DNA from: Streptomyces violaceoruber
GTDB lineage: Bacteria; Actinomycetota; Actinomycetes; Streptomycetales; Streptomycetaceae
Reading direction: 5' to 3'
Assembly: GCA_000720805.1 (NCBI GenBank)
Contig: JODI01000027.1
Location: 1 to 64,000 of the forward strand
DNA: 64,000 nucleotides
Position 1 is the first letter of the stretch. Each line of letters opens with the position of its first letter. A program made the position numbers and the translations under genes. Shown piece by piece: positions 62,783 to 64,000 of the stretch. Below the pieces are notes generated by a model that was given only the letters and a program-made list of their open reading frames with translations, made no database searches and was not told where the DNA came from.

Positions 62783-63283
62783 TCACGCGGTCCAGACGGC
62801 GCCGCGCCCGCGCACCTCGTCGAAGACCAGCCAGGTGCGGGTCGAGCGCACTCCCGGCACCGCCTGGATGCTCTCCAGCACGACCTGGCGCAGGACCATG
62901 TTGTCCGGTGCGCGCACCAGCACCAGCACATCGAAGTCGCCTGTGACGAGCGCGACATGCTCGACGTACGGGATGTCGCGCAGAGCGCGGGAGATGTCGC
63001 GCCAGGCGTTCTGATCGATGCTCATCGTGACGTAGGCGCTCGTGCCGAGGCCGGCCCGTTGTGCGTTCAGCTGTGCCGTGAAGCCCGTGATGACGTCCTC
63101 GGCCACCAGTCTGCCGATGCGTGTGTAGGCGTTGGCCCGGGAGATGTGGACCTGCTCGGCGAGCGCACGGACCGAGATCCGGCCGTCGCCGAGGAGCCGG
63201 CTGAGGATCTGGCGGTCGATGTCGTCGAGCGGAGCGGCATTTTGTCCGACCACGGACCCGCCCGGTGCGTTTTCGTCAGACAC
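62783..63283 (-). CDS. Lrp/AsnC family transcriptional regulator
   Basis: 166 aa. Helix-turn-helix at about residues 18-70 (LDDIDRQILSRLLGDGRISV, VHISRANAYTRIGRLV) and a RAM ligand domain (VEHVALVTGDFDVLVLVRA). The GTG start has GGGAG upstream. It is divergent from the E1-alpha gene, and in Streptomyces an Lrp regulator commonly controls branched-chain keto-acid dehydrogenase genes. A branched-chain or aromatic amino acid is the likely effector. Confidence 0.9.
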   Translation of the reverse strand: MSDENAPGGSVVGQNAAPLDDIDRQILSRLLGDGRISVRALAEQVHISRANAYTRIGRLVAEDVITGFTAQLNAQRAGLGTSAYVTMSIDQNAWRDISRALRDIPYVEHVALVTGDFDVLVLVRAPDNMVLRQVVLESIQAVPGVRSTRTWLVFDEVRGRGAVWTA

Positions 63284-63403
63284 ATTGTTCTCCCGGTTCG
63301 CTCAGTTCGGCAGTTCATCGCCAGTTCGGCCGAGCTATTGAACACATATTCCGTGGTGGCGACCATTCTCCTGTCAAGTGTCCAGAGAAAGTGAGTGCCC
63401 TCC

Positions 63404-64000
63404 ATGTCGGTGAAGAGCCTCCGCCAGACGGTCCAGGGGTTCCTGCCGTCCCTGACGCCCGTACGATTCGTGGCCGAGGACGGCACGCCGGTCGCCAGGC
63501 AGCCGGCCGACTACGCCGAGCCCTCGCTGGAGGCCCTGCGCGAGGCCCACCGGCGGATGGTCCTGGGACGCCGGTTCGACACCCAGGCGACCGCGCTCAC
63601 CAAGCAGGGCCGGCTCGCGGTCTACCCGTCCAGCCGGGGCCAGGAGGCCTGCCAGATCGGCGCCGTGCTCGCGCTGCGCCCGGACGACTGGCTGTTTCCC
63701 ACCTACCGCGACTCGGTGGCGCTGGTGACCCGCGGCATCGACCCGATCGAGGTGCTGACGCTGCTGCGCGGCGACTGGCACTGCGGTTACGACCCCGCCG
63801 CCACCCGTGTCGCCCCGCAGTGCACCCCGCTGGCGACACAGGTGCTGCACGCGACCGGTATGGCCGAGTCCCTGCGCCGCGCGGGCCACGACGGCGTGGC
63901 GATGGCCCTCGTCGGCGACGGCGCCACCAGCGAGGGCGACTTCCACGAGGCGCTGAACTTCGCGGCCGTCTTCCGCGCACCGGTCGTCTTCTTCGTCCAG
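63404..64000 (+). CDS. 2-oxo acid dehydrogenase E1 component alpha subunit, 3'-truncated by window end
   Basis: The first 199 codons of an E1-alpha subunit of a branched-chain keto-acid or pyruvate dehydrogenase. RRFDTQATALTKQGRLAVYP, SSRGQEACQIG and the thiamine-diphosphate motif GDGATSEGDFHEALNFAAVF (from about residue 171) are present. It would decarboxylate branched-chain 2-oxo acids to acyl groups for fatty acid or polyketide starters. ATG 63404 has AGAAAGTGAG upstream. E1-beta and E2 genes are expected beyond the window. Confidence 0.9.
   Translation, partial: MSVKSLRQTVQGFLPSLTPVRFVAEDGTPVARQPADYAEPSLEALREAHRRMVLGRRFDTQATALTKQGRLAVYPSSRGQEACQIGAVLALRPDDWLFPTYRDSVALVTRGIDPIEVLTLLRGDWHCGYDPAATRVAPQCTPLATQVLHATGMAESLRRAGHDGVAMALVGDGATSEGDFHEALNFAAVFRAPVVFFVQ

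Overview
The window looks like a piece of a Streptomyces (or close actinomycete) chromosome. Base composition is very GC-rich with G/C at nearly every third codon position, GTG and TTG starts are common, many operon genes overlap by GTGA/ATGA, and the family content is typical (SARP-STAND regulator, class F sortase, DUF397, SpoIIE phosphatase, Lrp next to a branched-chain keto-acid dehydrogenase gene, one TTA codon). No rRNA, tRNA or CRISPR array was seen.

Layout. 1-6.9 kb: divergent SDR/TetR pair, an internally deleted dnaK copy with a grpE copy, a polytopic GT-C-like membrane protein and a SpoIIE-type phosphatase. 7.26-18.74 kb: the most interesting region, nine tightly coupled genes on the + strand: an unrecognised 592-aa protein with a TTA codon, an ATP-grasp ligase, a class I amidotransferase-like protein, a minimal nucleotidyltransferase, an aminotransferase-V-like protein without a visible PLP lysine, an NDK-like protein, an MFS exporter, a double ATP-grasp protein and a second single ATP-grasp ligase. 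It has no NRPS, PKS or recognisable precursor peptide and reads as an uncharacterised amide- or peptide-forming pathway using nucleotide chemistry. 18.8-23 kb: a two-component system, then a small anchored surface protein and a lipoprotein class F sortase. 23-28.9 kb: APC permease, a BBE-type flavoenzyme with an ABM-domain membrane protein, a guanine-deaminase-like enzyme and a DUF397 protein.

28.96-40.57 kb: a carbohydrate locus. ABC importer, GH13 alpha-glucosidase and ROK kinase run leftward. An FAD oxidoreductase, SDR and SIS-domain protein form an overlapping operon, and a divergent GntR/HutC regulator precedes a phosphotriesterase-like metalloenzyme. The octamer GTATAGAC precedes three of these transcription units, suggesting one regulon. 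40.9-44.2 kb: three serine hydrolases. 44.9-49.9 kb: a 35-bp triple tandem repeat, a large SARP-STAND regulator and an ECF sigma factor.

50.2-52.6 kb is a gene graveyard: frameshifted, deleted or truncated remnants of an unknown gene, an XRE/MmyB regulator, an SDR, a TetR and an MFS transporter around one intact Atu4866-like gene. 52.6-57.2 kb: TetR, an amidase with a small AtzG-like partner, a broken MFS gene behind a nested dyad, and an MBL hydrolase. 57.8-64 kb: an orphan peptide-binding lipoprotein, a ketosynthase C-terminal remnant, a HisC-like aminotransferase, a PaaN-like protein whose catalytic Cys position is Arg, an Lrp/AsnC regulator and the start of an E1-alpha gene cut by the window end.

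Protein families were assigned by recognising motifs and family-typical sequence by eye; no database search was run.
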